From CAZXEU01 sp964639665 (GTDB lineage Bacteria; Bacteroidota; Rhodothermia; Rhodothermales; Bin80), in contig CAZXEU010000058.1 in assembly GCA_964639665.1 (NCBI GenBank), positions 1 through 17,880 of the forward strand: DNA of 17,880 nt. The letters are read 5' to 3'. The position numbers and the translations under genes are program-made. Below are positions 7,844-16,445 of the stretch, piece by piece. Position 1 is the stretch's first letter. The number at the start of each line of letters is the position of its first letter. Below the pieces are notes generated by a model, which worked only from the letters and a program-made list of their open reading frames with translations, was not told the DNA's origin and searched no databases.

Positions 7844-8200
7844 ATGGAAGGCAAGAGAACATACGAGCTGACCTACATCCTGACGGGCGTGCTCTCCGAT
7901 TCGCAAATAAAGGAGGACGTTCAAAAGATCAACGAGTTCATCGAGGCAGCCGGGGGCGACATCGTGGAGATCAACCAATGGGGCACCCGCCGCATGGCGT
8001 ATCCGATCGAAAAGAAGCGCAATGGCTATTACGTGAACTTGTATTTCACGGCTCCGACGACGCTGGTGCCCCGTCTGGAGCGTGCGCTGACCATCGATGA
8101 CCACGTGTTGCGGTATTTGACCCTTGCGATGGACAAGAAAATGCTGGCCCATTACGAAGAGCGCAGCAAGAGGGGACAGGTTGTGCCGGCTGAAGTGTGA
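7844..8200 (+). CDS. rpsF: 30S ribosomal protein S6
   Basis: This 118-residue protein has the S6 pattern: TYELTYILTG at the start, INQWGTRRMAYPIEKKRNGYY near 47-67 and the VLRYLTL strand near 88-94. S6 binds the central domain of 16S rRNA as a pair with S18, which is encoded 20 nt downstream. ATG 7844 was chosen because the family begins a few residues before YELTYI, and AGGGAG sits 10 nt upstream; an in-frame ATG at 7802 would add 14 residues that do not fit. No ssb gene lies between rpsF and rpsR, unlike in Firmicutes. Confidence 0.95.
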   Translation: MEGKRTYELTYILTGVLSDSQIKEDVQKINEFIEAAGGDIVEINQWGTRRMAYPIEKKRNGYYVNLYFTAPTTLVPRLERALTIDDHVLRYLTLAMDKKMLAHYEERSKRGQVVPAEV

Positions 8201-8220
8201 TCCGAAAACAGACAGCATTC

Positions 8221-8412
8221 ATGGCTCGCAATCCAAATTATATCGACTACAAGGACACGGAACAGCTGCGCCGCTACATCAACGACCAGGGCAAGATGCT
8301 TCCGCGCAGGGTTACGAACACGTCTGCCAGGAAGCAGCGGATGTTGTCCCGGGCCATCAAGAGGGCTCGGCACCTGGCGCTTCTGCCGTACGTGGCTGAT
8401 TCCGTCCGATAG
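8221..8412 (+). CDS. rpsR: 30S ribosomal protein S18
   Basis: The 63-residue product contains the S18 signature: NPNYIDYKDTEQLRRYI, then GKMLPRRVTNTSARKQR and AIKRARHLALLPYV. It is a little shorter than average because the N-terminal tail is nearly absent. ATG 8221 was preferred; a GTG at 8197, overlapping the rpsF stop, would add eight residues. The gene ends in TAG, which matters for the broken prfA upstream, because UAG is read only by release factor 1. Confidence 0.95.
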   Translation: MARNPNYIDYKDTEQLRRYINDQGKMLPRRVTNTSARKQRMLSRAIKRARHLALLPYVADSVR

Positions 8413-8427
8413 TCCCCGGGACGTCGC

Positions 8428-8880
8428 ATGAAGATCATCCTGCTCAGGGATATTCCCACCCTCGGAACTGAGGGAGAAGTTGTTAGCGTCAAGGCCGGTT
8501 ATGGCCGCAACTACCTGATTCCGCGGGGCTGGGCTCAGCTGGCCACGCGCGGCGCGGTTCGGGCGCATGCAGACCAGAGGCGGCAGCAGATTCGGAAGCA
8601 CGCGCAGCAGCGCGAAAACGCGGATCTGCTCAGGGAGCAATTGGAAAAGACGGAACTCGAGGTGGGTGTCAAGGTCGGCGAGGAGGGCCGCATCTTCGGC
8701 ACCGTAACCACGCAACAGGTGGCGCTTGGGCTGGCCGTGCAGGGTTTCTCCTTTGACCGGAAGGATATAACGCTGACCGAGGACATCCGACTGTTGGGCG
8801 AGTACTCGGCGGTGGTAAAGCTTCACGCGGATGTGGAGGCGCGTGTCAAGATTGTCGTTGTGCCGGAGGAGGCGGCCTGA
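8428..8880 (+). CDS. rplI: 50S ribosomal protein L9
   Basis: The 150-residue protein has the L9 N-terminal domain (MKIILLRDIPTLGTEGEVV, GYGRNYLIPRGWA at about 24-36). A long charged connecting helix (about 41-75) follows, then the C-terminal rRNA-binding domain (GRIFGTVTTQQVA near 89-101). It lies 15 nt after rpsR as the last gene of the ribosomal set. The length is usual. Confidence 0.96.
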   Translation: MKIILLRDIPTLGTEGEVVSVKAGYGRNYLIPRGWAQLATRGAVRAHADQRRQQIRKHAQQRENADLLREQLEKTELEVGVKVGEEGRIFGTVTTQQVALGLAVQGFSFDRKDITLTEDIRLLGEYSAVVKLHADVEARVKIVVVPEEAA

Positions 8881-8919
8881 CGCTTCCACCCCGGCGCCTC
8901 CACACAGTACTCGTCGGCC

Positions 8920-10848
8920 ATGCTGGGAAACAGTGCCCGCCTGATTCTTCTGGGCGTGCTGATATCGGCTCCGGTCGCGGCACAGTTTGCCGGAACGGAT
9001 GCCGCCACAGCCCTGGATGTCGTTTCGTGGTCGTACGAGGCGGAGCCCGAGGCCATCAGGGCGGGTGACAGCACTCGCATCCTGTTCGAAGCACGACTGG
9101 ATCCCGGATGGCGCATGTACGCGCCCGGGTCTCCCAGGCCGACCCGGGCGGTCAGCGTAGCGTTCGGTGCGCTGCCGGAGGCCTTCCTGGCGGCCGGTCC
9201 GCTTGGCCATTCCGGTTCATCTGCGGGCTACGACCCCAATTTCGACATGGAGGTCGTCTACTTCGAGTCTGTGGCGCGTCTGTGGTCGGACGTGGTGGCG
9301 CGGGAGGGCACGCCGTCCGGTGCCTCTGAGATTTCCGGCACCATCGAATTCATGGTGTGCAATGACCGGATGTGCTTTCCGCCCACGACCACGGCTTTTT
9401 CGGTGCCGGTGAGGCTGGTGGCTTCGGCTGATGCCGGTGCGTCGCCGGGGCTGTCCGGCGCAGAGCCCCCGGCCGCGGCAGGATCGCAAGCGCTCGACTT
9501 CGAGGGATTCTGGGCCTTCCTGCTGCTCGCTATCGGGGCTGGATTCGGCGCGTTCCTCATGCCCTGCGTCTATCCCATGATCCCGCTTACGGTATCGTAT
9601 TTCACCAAGCACTCGGAGCGGTCGTCGGAGGCCGTGCGCATGGCGCTGGTCTACGGACTGGCCATCGTGCTGACCTTTACGGGCTTGGGCACGGCCTTGG
9701 CGGCGCTCTTCAAGGGTGCGGGCGCGCAGCAGGTGGCTGCCAACCCCTGGCTGAATCTTTTTATCGGGGCGGTATTCGTTGTTTTCGCGCTGTCGCTGCT
9801 GGGACTCTTCGAGCTTCGCCTGCCCTCGGGTCTCGTTAACTTTATCGACAGGCGTGGACGGCAGCACAGCGGGCTCATCGGCGTGCTGTTCATGGGATTC
9901 TCCCTGACACTGGTTTCCTTCTCCTGCACTGTGCCGTTTGTGGGATTACTGCTGCCGGCCATTGCCGGCGGAGCCTGGTTTTACGGCATTTTGGGAATGC
10001 TGGCCTTCAGTCTGAGCTTTTCCCTTCCATTCGTGCTGTTTGCGCTCTTCCCAAGGGCACTGGGAGCGCTGCCGGGCGCCGGCGGCTGGATGGAAGCGCT
10101 CAAGGTCGTTTTCGGATTTGTCGAGCTGGTGGCGGCCATCAAGTTTCTTTCCAATGCGGACATACTGTGGGGCCTTGGCCTCATTTCCCGTCCGCTCGCC
10201 CTTGCGATCACCGTATCGCTTTTCGCGCTTGCGGGTATGTATCTGATCGGCGCACTTCGCCTGCGCCATCAGGCCGAGCCGGCAGTGATCGGTGTCGGGC
10301 GTCTGCTCTCCGGTGCGATGTTTTTCGGCTTGGCGCTGTTGCTGCTGCCTGGATTGCTTGGCGCGCCGCTGGGGAGGCTGGATGCGTACCTTCCTCCGCG
10401 CCAGTATACCGACATAAGCCTGCTGGCACCGGGCCAGCTTTCGCACGACGAGGGCTGGATCATAGACGACGTGGAAGCGGCTCTTGCCGAGGCGCGCAGC
10501 CGCCAGCGGCCCGTCATGGTAGATTTTACAGGCTATACCTGCACCAATTGCCGGGACATGGAGGCCAACGTCTTTACCCGACCCGAGATTGCCCTGGCAT
10601 TTGAGCAGGATTTCGTGCTGCTGAGACTCTACACCGATGGTGCGCGCGACAGGGAGCTTCAGCGCTACCAGCTGGACATGACGGGAACGGTGGCGCTACC
10701 CACATATGCCATCCTGCACCCGGATAGCCCGGAAGTCCCCCTCCTGCAGCTGAGCGGGACCGCGAGTCCCGAACGGTTTGCGCGGTTTCTCAGCGAGGGT
10801 GTCTCCAGTTTTCGGGTAGCCCAGCCAGATTCCGAACCCTCCGCATAG
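8920..10848 (+). CDS. dsbD: Thiol:disulfide interchange protein DsbD
   Basis: This 642-residue inner-membrane protein passes electrons from cytoplasmic thioredoxin to periplasmic thiol proteins. A signal sequence (1-21) precedes a periplasmic N-terminal domain with the reactive pair Cys147/Cys152 (CNDRMC). The central eight-helix domain starts near 196 and carries MPCVYPMIPLTVSYF (Cys216) and FSCTVPF (Cys336), the intramembrane pair. The C-terminal thioredoxin domain has CTNC at 541-544 and the cis-proline loop TVALPTY near 590. All six reactive cysteines are present, so it should be functional. It is 39 nt after rplI and ends at a probable terminator, so it may be the last gene of a transcript starting at prfA or rpsF. 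Confidence 0.94.
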   Translation: MLGNSARLILLGVLISAPVAAQFAGTDAATALDVVSWSYEAEPEAIRAGDSTRILFEARLDPGWRMYAPGSPRPTRAVSVAFGALPEAFLAAGPLGHSGSSAGYDPNFDMEVVYFESVARLWSDVVAREGTPSGASEISGTIEFMVCNDRMCFPPTTTAFSVPVRLVASADAGASPGLSGAEPPAAAGSQALDFEGFWAFLLLAIGAGFGAFLMPCVYPMIPLTVSYFTKHSERSSEAVRMALVYGLAIVLTFTGLGTALAALFKGAGAQQVAANPWLNLFIGAVFVVFALSLLGLFELRLPSGLVNFIDRRGRQHSGLIGVLFMGFSLTLVSFSCTVPFVGLLLPAIAGGAWFYGILGMLAFSLSFSLPFVLFALFPRALGALPGAGGWMEALKVVFGFVELVAAIKFLSNADILWGLGLISRPLALAITVSLFALAGMYLIGALRLRHQAEPAVIGVGRLLSGAMFFGLALLLLPGLLGAPLGRLDAYLPPRQYTDISLLAPGQLSHDEGWIIDDVEAALAEARSRQRPVMVDFTGYTCTNCRDMEANVFTRPEIALAFEQDFVLLRLYTDGARDRELQRYQLDMTGTVALPTYAILHPDSPEVPLLQLSGTASPERFARFLSEGVSSFRVAQPDSEPSA

Positions 10849-10862
10849 GCGGATGGTTTTTC
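10838..10862 (+). terminator. Probable intrinsic terminator of dsbD
   Basis: The stem TCCGC/GCGGA (10840-10844 with 10849-10853) has a four-base loop holding the dsbD stop codon. It is extended by CC/GG across a bulged T and is followed directly by five T residues (10857-10861). The stem is short but has the right shape and position, just before the gdhA promoter region. Confidence 0.55.
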
Positions 10863-10886
10863 TGCCGGAATAGGCCGATCCGCGTA

Positions 10887-10917
10887 TTGGCGCTTTGTCC
10901 TCTCAACCGTATCTTCA
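10887..10917 (+). promoter_or_regulatory. Possible promoter of gdhA
   Basis: TTGG at 10887-10890 and TATCTTCA at 10910-10917 are 19 nt apart, matching the Bacteroidota -33/-7 layout with several mismatches. It lies after the dsbD terminator and would give a leader of about 50 nt. The match is weak. Confidence 0.3.
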
Positions 10918-10971
10918 TGAAAGCGCTTCCAAAGTGGTAACAACGGCTGTATCACCAAGCCACCGGGGTCG

Positions 10972-12327
10972 ATGCTACTGACAAAAGCGAAGACAATGGA
11001 CTTGCAGGAATTCATGTCCGGATTGGAAAGACGCAATCCGAACGAATATGAATTTCACCAGGCGGTCCGCGAAGTGGCCGAAAAGGTCATTCCCTTCATC
11101 AACCGAAATCCGCTCTACGTGGGATCCCGGATTCTTGAGCGGATGACGGAGCCGGACCGCGTTATGTCGTTCAGGGTTTGCTGGGAGGACGATGCCGGCG
11201 AGGTCCGCGTCAACAGGGGCTACCGCGTGCAATTCAACAACTCGATCGGTCCTTACAAGGGTGGTCTGCGCTTTGACCGGTCTGTAACACTGAGCGTGCT
11301 GAAGTTTCTGGGCTTCGAGCAGATACTCAAGAACAGCCTGACTACCCTGCCGATTGGCGGGGCCAAGGGCGGCTCGGACTTCAATCCGAAGGGAAAGAGC
11401 GACCGGGAGGTCATGCGGTTCTGCCAATCCTTCATGACGGAACTGTACCGCCATATCGGCAAGAACACCGATGTGCCGGCTGGCGATATTGGCGTTGGAG
11501 CCCGTGAAATCGGCTACCTATTCGGCCAGTACAAGCGGCTAAGCAATTCCTTTACCGGCGCCCTTACAGGGAAAGGCATCGCCTTCGGAGGCAGCCTGAT
11601 CCGGACCGAGGCCACGGGCTACGGCTGCGTCTATTTTGCCCGATGTATGCTGGAGCGGCTGGGACAGGATGTCACTGGAAGAAAGACCGTGATTTCGGGG
11701 TCAGGTAATGTGGCCCAGTATGCGGCTGCAAAGCTCCTGGAGCTCGGAGCGGAAGTGCTGACGATGTCCGACCGCGGCGGTTTTGTCTATATGCCGGATG
11801 GCCTGACGGCTGAGGGGTTGCAGGAGATCATTAGGCTCAAGTCCACGAGAACCGGTAACCTCGACAGCTTTGCCGCATCCTTCGGCTACGACTACTTCCC
11901 GAGCCAGCGCCCATGGAAAGTTCCTTGCGATATGGCCTTTCCGTGTGCCACGCAGAATGAATTGGGCCTTGAGGATGCCAGAGAGCTGCTGCGGCAAGGC
12001 TGCACGCTCGTCTGCGAAGGCGCCAACATGCCTGCCACGTTCGAGGCGGCCAAGCTGTTTGAGGAAGCCCACATCCTGTTCGGCCCCGGAAAGGCCGCCA
12101 ATGCGGGCGGCGTGGCCATCTCTGGCATTGAGATGACGCAGAACTCCATGCGCATGAGCTGGAGCAGGGAAGAGGTGGATGCCAAGTTGCAATGGATCAT
12201 GAAGCAGATCCATGCAAACTGCGCGCGCCATGGCGAAGAGAACGGGCATATCAATTACATCAAGGGCGCCAATATCGCGGGCTTCAAGAAGGTGGCGGAC
12301 GCGATGGTGGCTTGCGGCGTCTCCTAG
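10972..12327 (+). CDS. gdhA: NADP-type glutamate dehydrogenase (hexameric family)
   Basis: The enzyme interconverts 2-oxoglutarate plus ammonia and glutamate, usually in the assimilatory direction for this subfamily. The 451 residues show VNRGYRVQFNNSIGPYKGG (about 80-98), the catalytic lysine in GGAKGGSDF (Lys132), PAGDIGVGAREIGYLFGQYKR (about 169-189) and the Rossmann motif GSGNVAQ (243-249). The segment SDRGGF after the second beta-strand lacks the acidic residue expected for NAD preference, which supports NADP. A second in-frame ATG at 10996 would give 443 residues and is equally possible. Terminator before and promoter-like sequence upstream suggest it is transcribed alone. Confidence 0.95.
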   Translation: MLLTKAKTMDLQEFMSGLERRNPNEYEFHQAVREVAEKVIPFINRNPLYVGSRILERMTEPDRVMSFRVCWEDDAGEVRVNRGYRVQFNNSIGPYKGGLRFDRSVTLSVLKFLGFEQILKNSLTTLPIGGAKGGSDFNPKGKSDREVMRFCQSFMTELYRHIGKNTDVPAGDIGVGAREIGYLFGQYKRLSNSFTGALTGKGIAFGGSLIRTEATGYGCVYFARCMLERLGQDVTGRKTVISGSGNVAQYAAAKLLELGAEVLTMSDRGGFVYMPDGLTAEGLQEIIRLKSTRTGNLDSFAASFGYDYFPSQRPWKVPCDMAFPCATQNELGLEDARELLRQGCTLVCEGANMPATFEAAKLFEEAHILFGPGKAANAGGVAISGIEMTQNSMRMSWSREEVDAKLQWIMKQIHANCARHGEENGHINYIKGANIAGFKKVADAMVACGVS

Positions 12328-12491
12328 GCTGAGGTCCAATTCCGTCTCACTGGACTCATCCGCATTGATTTGTTGTCAATCATTTGTGGCATTTGTCTGT
12401 AGAACGGATTCTTAACGAGCCAGAGTCTCCTAGATAGCCTCCGTTTCCGTACATTCGCATCCGCAAATTGTATGGATACTTGCCCGCACAC

Positions 12492-13673
12492 ATGCCTGCC
12501 GCAGCCTTTCGGCCGCCGAACAGAATACTCATGGGTCCAGGCCCGTCCGACGTTCCTCGTCGGGTGCGCGATGCCTTGGCCCGGCCTACCATAGGCCACC
12601 TCGATCCCGAGTTCGTCTCCTTCATGGACGCGACCAAGATGCTGCTGCATCGGGCGTTCATTTGTGAGTATGCCATGACGATGCCGGTCTCTGGCCCCGG
12701 AACGGCGGGGATGGAAACATGCGTTGCCAATCTCCTTGAGCCCGGCGACACGATCATCGTTTGTCGTAACGGCGTCTTTGGAGGACGGATTGCGCAGATG
12801 GCGACCAGGTGTGGGGCACGGGTCATCACGGTGGACGATCCCTGGGGGCGTGCAGTGACGCCGGAAAAAGTGGAAGCAGCTCTGAAGGCGTCGCCGGAGG
12901 CCAAGGTGCTTGCCTTCGTGCAAGCCGAAACTTCAACGGGGGCCCTTTCCTGCGCGCAGACTCTGGGCGCGCTTGCGCGGCAATACGACTGTCTTAGTCT
13001 GGTGGACGCCGTGACCTCTCTGGGTGGTTCGGAGCTTCGCGTGGGTCCCTGGGGTCTGGATGCAGTTTACGGTGGCACGCAGAAGTGCCTTTCGGCGCCG
13101 CCGGGCCTGGCTCCGGTCACCATGAGCAATCGGGCCATGGATGCCGTACAGGCGCGCGCCGCGCCCGTGCAGAGCTGGTTCATGGACGTAGGGCTTGTAA
13201 TGGGGTACTGGGGATCAGCCTCAAAGCGTTCCTACCACCATACGGCACCGATCAACGCGCTGTACGGCCTGCATGAGGCGCTGCTGATGCTGGAGGAGGA
13301 AGGTCTTGAGCGAGCCTGGGATCGGCACAGGAAGAACCACAAGGCGCTCCGCACCGGTCTCGAGGTGCTTGGGCTGAAAATGGTCGTTCCCAGTGCGGAG
13401 AGACTGCCTCAGCTGAATGCTGTCCGCGTGCCGCGGGGCGTTGACGAGGCCAGTGTACGGCGCCGCCTCCTGGCAGAACACAACCTCGAGATAGGAGCCG
13501 GGCTGGGCGACCTCGCGGGGAAGATCTGGCGCATTGGACTCATGGGATACTCCAGCCGGCGTGAGAATATCCTGACCTGCCTGGGTGCGCTGGCTTCTGC
13601 TTTGGCCGCGGAAAAGGTCCGTGTATCTTCCAAGTCGGCCGTGATGGCGGCCATGCGTGTCCTCGAGGAGTAG
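12492..13673 (+). CDS. Class V PLP-dependent aminotransferase (alanine/serine-glyoxylate type)
   Basis: This 393-residue enzyme has NRILMGPGPSDVP near the start, the cofactor phosphate loop SGPGTAGMET (about 67-76), LVDAVTSLGG with the PLP-pyridine Asp near 172, and the Schiff-base lysine in GGTQKCLSAPPG (about Lys198). A later RSYHHTAPINALYGLHEAL block is typical of the alanine-glyoxylate/serine-glyoxylate group. The likely reaction is amino transfer to glyoxylate or a related oxo-acid; the amino donor cannot be fixed from sequence. ATG 12492 was chosen; a TTG at 12468 would add eight residues. The gene follows gdhA by 164 nt and converges with the reverse-strand operon. No T-tailed hairpin is visible in the 105-nt gap after it. 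Confidence 0.88.
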   Translation: MPAAAFRPPNRILMGPGPSDVPRRVRDALARPTIGHLDPEFVSFMDATKMLLHRAFICEYAMTMPVSGPGTAGMETCVANLLEPGDTIIVCRNGVFGGRIAQMATRCGARVITVDDPWGRAVTPEKVEAALKASPEAKVLAFVQAETSTGALSCAQTLGALARQYDCLSLVDAVTSLGGSELRVGPWGLDAVYGGTQKCLSAPPGLAPVTMSNRAMDAVQARAAPVQSWFMDVGLVMGYWGSASKRSYHHTAPINALYGLHEALLMLEEEGLERAWDRHRKNHKALRTGLEVLGLKMVVPSAERLPQLNAVRVPRGVDEASVRRRLLAEHNLEIGAGLGDLAGKIWRIGLMGYSSRRENILTCLGALASALAAEKVRVSSKSAVMAAMRVLEE

Positions 13674-13778
13674 CCGGGCCCAACCCGTAGCGGATCGGCC
13701 TCCTTGTCCGGGCGATGGGCCGTATCGGTACGCTCGCGAGGACCAGGCTGCTTTCCCGCGGATTGCCACTTTTCTGCG

Positions 13779-14756
13779 CTAGCCGGTCTTCTCCAGGATT
13801 TCCCATGCGCGTGCTGCTGCACCCAGCACGCCGCAGTACGTGGCCAGGCCAGACACCTCGATGGGTACGGGCTCGTCCGGAGGGTAGCGGTACACGTGTC
13901 GGCGTACGTACTCCCGTACGTTGTCAAGAAAGTGGCTTGCGGCCTTCGTGGCTCCGCCGCTGAGGATGATCATCTGGGGGGCATACATGTGTACGACACT
14001 GACCAGAAACCGGCCCAGATTCTCCGTCCAACGCTCCATTGCATCCAGGCACAGCGGATCTCCCTGTTCAACAGCTCCGATTACGGCTTCGAAGTCAACC
14101 GCGTGGGGATTGTCGAAGTAGGTTTCGTTAAGCACCGAGGGCAGCCCGCGGCACAGGCCATCCCGGACCGATACGGCCAGGGCGGTCGCCGAGCAGAGGA
14201 TGTTCGCCGTTCCGCGCGCGCCCGTGATGCATAGCCGCTGGCTGCCAGCCTCCTGGACGATGTGGCTGGCCTGCGTGCCGAACTGCAAGTGCGGATCACG
14301 CAGCACGCGTCCGTCAAGCATGACGCCCGATCCCACGCCGGTGCCGATTGTTATGGACACGGCCCATGTGAGGTCCCGCGCCTTCCCGTAGCGGATTTCT
14401 GCAAGGATGGAAAGCCGCCCGTCATTCTCCGCCATCACGGGCAGCTGTGTCTGCGAGCGAAGCTGTGGCACGAAAGGAAAGCCTTCAACCTGGAGCTTTC
14501 CGGGCAGCAGGACCACACCGTACTCCGGGTCGACGGCGCCAGGAAAGCCCACTACCACGTATAGCGGGTTGGAGCCGATGGACTGGCTCATGCTCTGGAT
14601 GCCCGCCGTGACGGAGCGCAGGAGCGCGTCCGGGGCGAGCGAGAATCCGGAGGGTGCCAGGGCCGTGTGCAGGAGTCTCCCATCACGCGTTACCGCGCCG
14701 CTTTTCATGCGCGTTCCGCCGATGTCGAAGCCTGCGACGTACTCGGGTGGCGGCAC
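13779..14756 (-). CDS. ROK family sugar kinase, divergent
   Basis: The 325-residue protein has the ASKHA phosphate-binding loop FDIGGTRMKSG (DIGGT at 11-15), VVGFPGAVD near 68-76, and the catalytic-base region AENDGRLSILAE (Asp112). SITIGTGVGSGV near 134-145 is the second phosphate loop. The usual sugar/zinc block is changed. ExGH reads QASH (Gln162, His165), and the zinc motif CxCGxxGCxE reads CITGARGTAN (from Cys176), losing two cysteines and the glutamate. It may phosphorylate an unusual amino sugar or act as a sugar sensor. Its GTG start at 14756 lies 1 nt after the stop of the upstream SIS gene, so they are almost certainly translated together. TAG stop. Confidence 0.88.
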   Translation of the reverse strand: MPPPEYVAGFDIGGTRMKSGAVTRDGRLLHTALAPSGFSLAPDALLRSVTAGIQSMSQSIGSNPLYVVVGFPGAVDPEYGVVLLPGKLQVEGFPFVPQLRSQTQLPVMAENDGRLSILAEIRYGKARDLTWAVSITIGTGVGSGVMLDGRVLRDPHLQFGTQASHIVQEAGSQRLCITGARGTANILCSATALAVSVRDGLCRGLPSVLNETYFDNPHAVDFEAVIGAVEQGDPLCLDAMERWTENLGRFLVSVVHMYAPQMIILSGGATKAASHFLDNVREYVRRHVYRYPPDEPVPIEVSGLATYCGVLGAAARAWEILEKTG

Positions 14757-14757
14757 T

Positions 14758-15531
14758 CTATTCCGCGTACAGATGAGCGAGGCTCTTGCGGTAGGCCTCG
14801 TAGAATCGTTCCAGCTGCTCCTCGGCGGACGTGTTGCCGACGAACTGGTGGCTCGGCAGGATCTCGGGAGTAATGCCCATGGCGAGCAGGCGCTCGGCCA
14901 CCTCCACCCGGAGCATGTTGATCAGCATGCCGCCCGTAACTGTCGACACAGGTCCCGTTCGCCACGTCAGTCCATCCAGCTCCAGCACGCAGTCCCCGGC
15001 CGGGCAATGGTTGTCGAGAATGATGTCCGCAACGTCAGACAGTGTCTGGCCCGTGGAGTGATCGGGCCTGGAATTCCGGCCGTGCTCAATCGATACGATG
15101 GCCACTACCGGCATGCCGCGGCGCTTGACTCCCATTGCCATTTCAACAATCAGGGGACGGACGCCGCTCGTCGAAATGATGATGAAGGCATCGTGGGGAC
15201 CGAATCGAAAGCTGCGCAGCAGCTCTTCGGCGTAGCCAGAGTACTTCTCCAGGTGCAGCGGGCCCCGCAAGCCGTTGGGCCCTACGATGGCAGCGTGATT
15301 GGACAGAGCATGTTCCACAAGCGCGTAGAAGCCCACAAAACCACCCTGGCGCGGGGTCATTTCCTCGCACATCATGCGGGAATGGCCGGCCCCGAACAGG
15401 AAAATGAGGCCGCCCCTGGCTATGCGTTCTGCGCACAACGCGGCTGCCTGCTCGATAGCGCCGAGTTGCGTGGAGCGCAGAGCGTCCAGGCGCTCCATCG
15501 CTTTCGCAAAATACACCGATGCAGCCCCCAT
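14758..15531 (-). CDS. UPF0309-type SIS domain phosphosugar-binding protein
   Basis: This 257-residue protein has a sugar-isomerase fold. FLFGAGHSRMMCEEM (about 45-59) is the phosphate-binding loop, STSGVRPLIVEMA (120-132) the second SIS motif, and SIEHGRNSRPDHSTGQTL (147-164) with GPVSTVTGG (193-201) are characteristic of the UPF0309/COG4821 family, relatives of GmhA and MurQ. Members bind phosphosugars; the reaction is not established for most of them. ATG 15531 was chosen; a GTG at 15540 adds three residues. It lies downstream of the HU/SPOR gene and directly before the ROK kinase. That order suggests handling of the phosphosugar made by the kinase. Confidence 0.87.
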   Translation of the reverse strand: MGAASVYFAKAMERLDALRSTQLGAIEQAAALCAERIARGGLIFLFGAGHSRMMCEEMTPRQGGFVGFYALVEHALSNHAAIVGPNGLRGPLHLEKYSGYAEELLRSFRFGPHDAFIIISTSGVRPLIVEMAMGVKRRGMPVVAIVSIEHGRNSRPDHSTGQTLSDVADIILDNHCPAGDCVLELDGLTWRTGPVSTVTGGMLINMLRVEVAERLLAMGITPEILPSHQFVGNTSAEEQLERFYEAYRKSLAHLYAE

Positions 15532-15568
15532 GCGATTCACCAGTATGTCCGAAGCACTGCCGCTGCGT

Positions 15569-16429
15569 CTAGCCGTCTATCCCGATTCGCCTTACCCAGG
15601 CACTCTCAGGGAGCGCGCTGAGACGGCTCCTGAGAGCCAGAGCCTCGCTCGCCGTGGGCACTTGCCCGACCGCTACCCGGAACTGTTCCGTGCCATCTAC
15701 TGCGGCGCGCAGCACATCTACAGGCACGTCGGGATCCTGAACTAGTGCCCGGTACCGTGACGCTTCCGACTGTGCAACCACAAGCTCCCGAAAGGACGCA
15801 ATTACTACCGTATAGCCGCCCTGCGCCTCGTCAATGGTGGCCGGTTCTGGCGATTCCGCGCTTTGGACGGACGCAGGCGGGGCATCTTCTGCTGAAGGGG
15901 AGCCTGAAGCAGCAGTGGTATCCTCCCGGACATCCGACGTCACGCCGTCACTCACGGCATTGCCGAAGACGACCTCCGGCGGAGACTCCTCCTCCAAAGC
16001 CATGGGCTGAGCCGGCGCATTGACCCTGGACAGAAGGTTCACGAGCGGCAATTGCTCGCGCGTGAGCAAAAAGGCGCCCGCCACCAAAACGGCGCATCCT
16101 GCCACAGCCCACATGGCTCTTGGCCGCCTGCGCTGACGGGCGCGCTGCCGATCAGCCCTAAGCCGCGCTATGGGCTGCGGTGCCTTTATTCTTACAGGCT
16201 CCAGGTCCGCAAAGTCGGCGTTCACCAGGGCATCCAGGTCCTTGGATGGCTCAAACTCAATAATGTCGCCGTCCAGCTTGAATGTCCCCAGACCGCTTAC
16301 GTGCACGCGCCGATGCCGGCGGACCTGGTGCAGGAGCTGGGCCGAGAGCTTGCCCAGCGCCTGCGCTGCCTCCTCTGGCCGAATGGATAACCGGCGTGCA
16401 ATGATTTCAACCGCGTGGTTGGATGCCAT
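15569..16429 (-). CDS. Membrane-anchored HU-CCDC81/SPOR domain protein
   Basis: The 286-residue protein has an N-terminal HU-CCDC81-like region (1-83; SIRPEEAAQALGKL and VHVSGLGTFKLDGD). An Arg-rich stretch (89-104) and one transmembrane helix (about 106-123) follow, then an acidic Pro/Ser/Ala linker (about 140-203) and a C-terminal SPOR domain (204-283; YTVVIASF, then FRVAVGQVPT). The topology predicts a cytoplasmic HU-like part and a periplasmic SPOR domain, which in other proteins binds denuded peptidoglycan at division sites. This architecture is common in Bacteroidota. ATG 16429 begins the HU part; the frame is open further back, into the preceding gene, but that segment has no domain match. 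It follows the HU-like gene by 16 nt. Confidence 0.85.
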   Translation of the reverse strand: MASNHAVEIIARRLSIRPEEAAQALGKLSAQLLHQVRRHRRVHVSGLGTFKLDGDIIEFEPSKDLDALVNADFADLEPVRIKAPQPIARLRADRQRARQRRRPRAMWAVAGCAVLVAGAFLLTREQLPLVNLLSRVNAPAQPMALEEESPPEVVFGNAVSDGVTSDVREDTTAASGSPSAEDAPPASVQSAESPEPATIDEAQGGYTVVIASFRELVVAQSEASRYRALVQDPDVPVDVLRAAVDGTEQFRVAVGQVPTASEALALRSRLSALPESAWVRRIGIDG

Positions 16430-16445
16430 GCTGACCGGCTTCGGA

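Noticed and set aside
12328..12491. Inverted repeats (TGAGGTCCA/TGGACTCA and ATTGA/TCAAT) and promoter-like boxes ahead of the aminotransferase
   Set aside because: The repeats are short or bulged without a T-tract, and no pair of promoter boxes has acceptable spacing.
13674..13778. Terminator between the converging aminotransferase and ROK genes
   Set aside because: Only imperfect GC-rich pairings were found, without a T-tract on either strand.
14407..15621. 404-codon forward open frame opposite the ROK and SIS genes
   Set aside because: It is a shadow of two well-supported reverse-strand genes and contains no recognisable fold.
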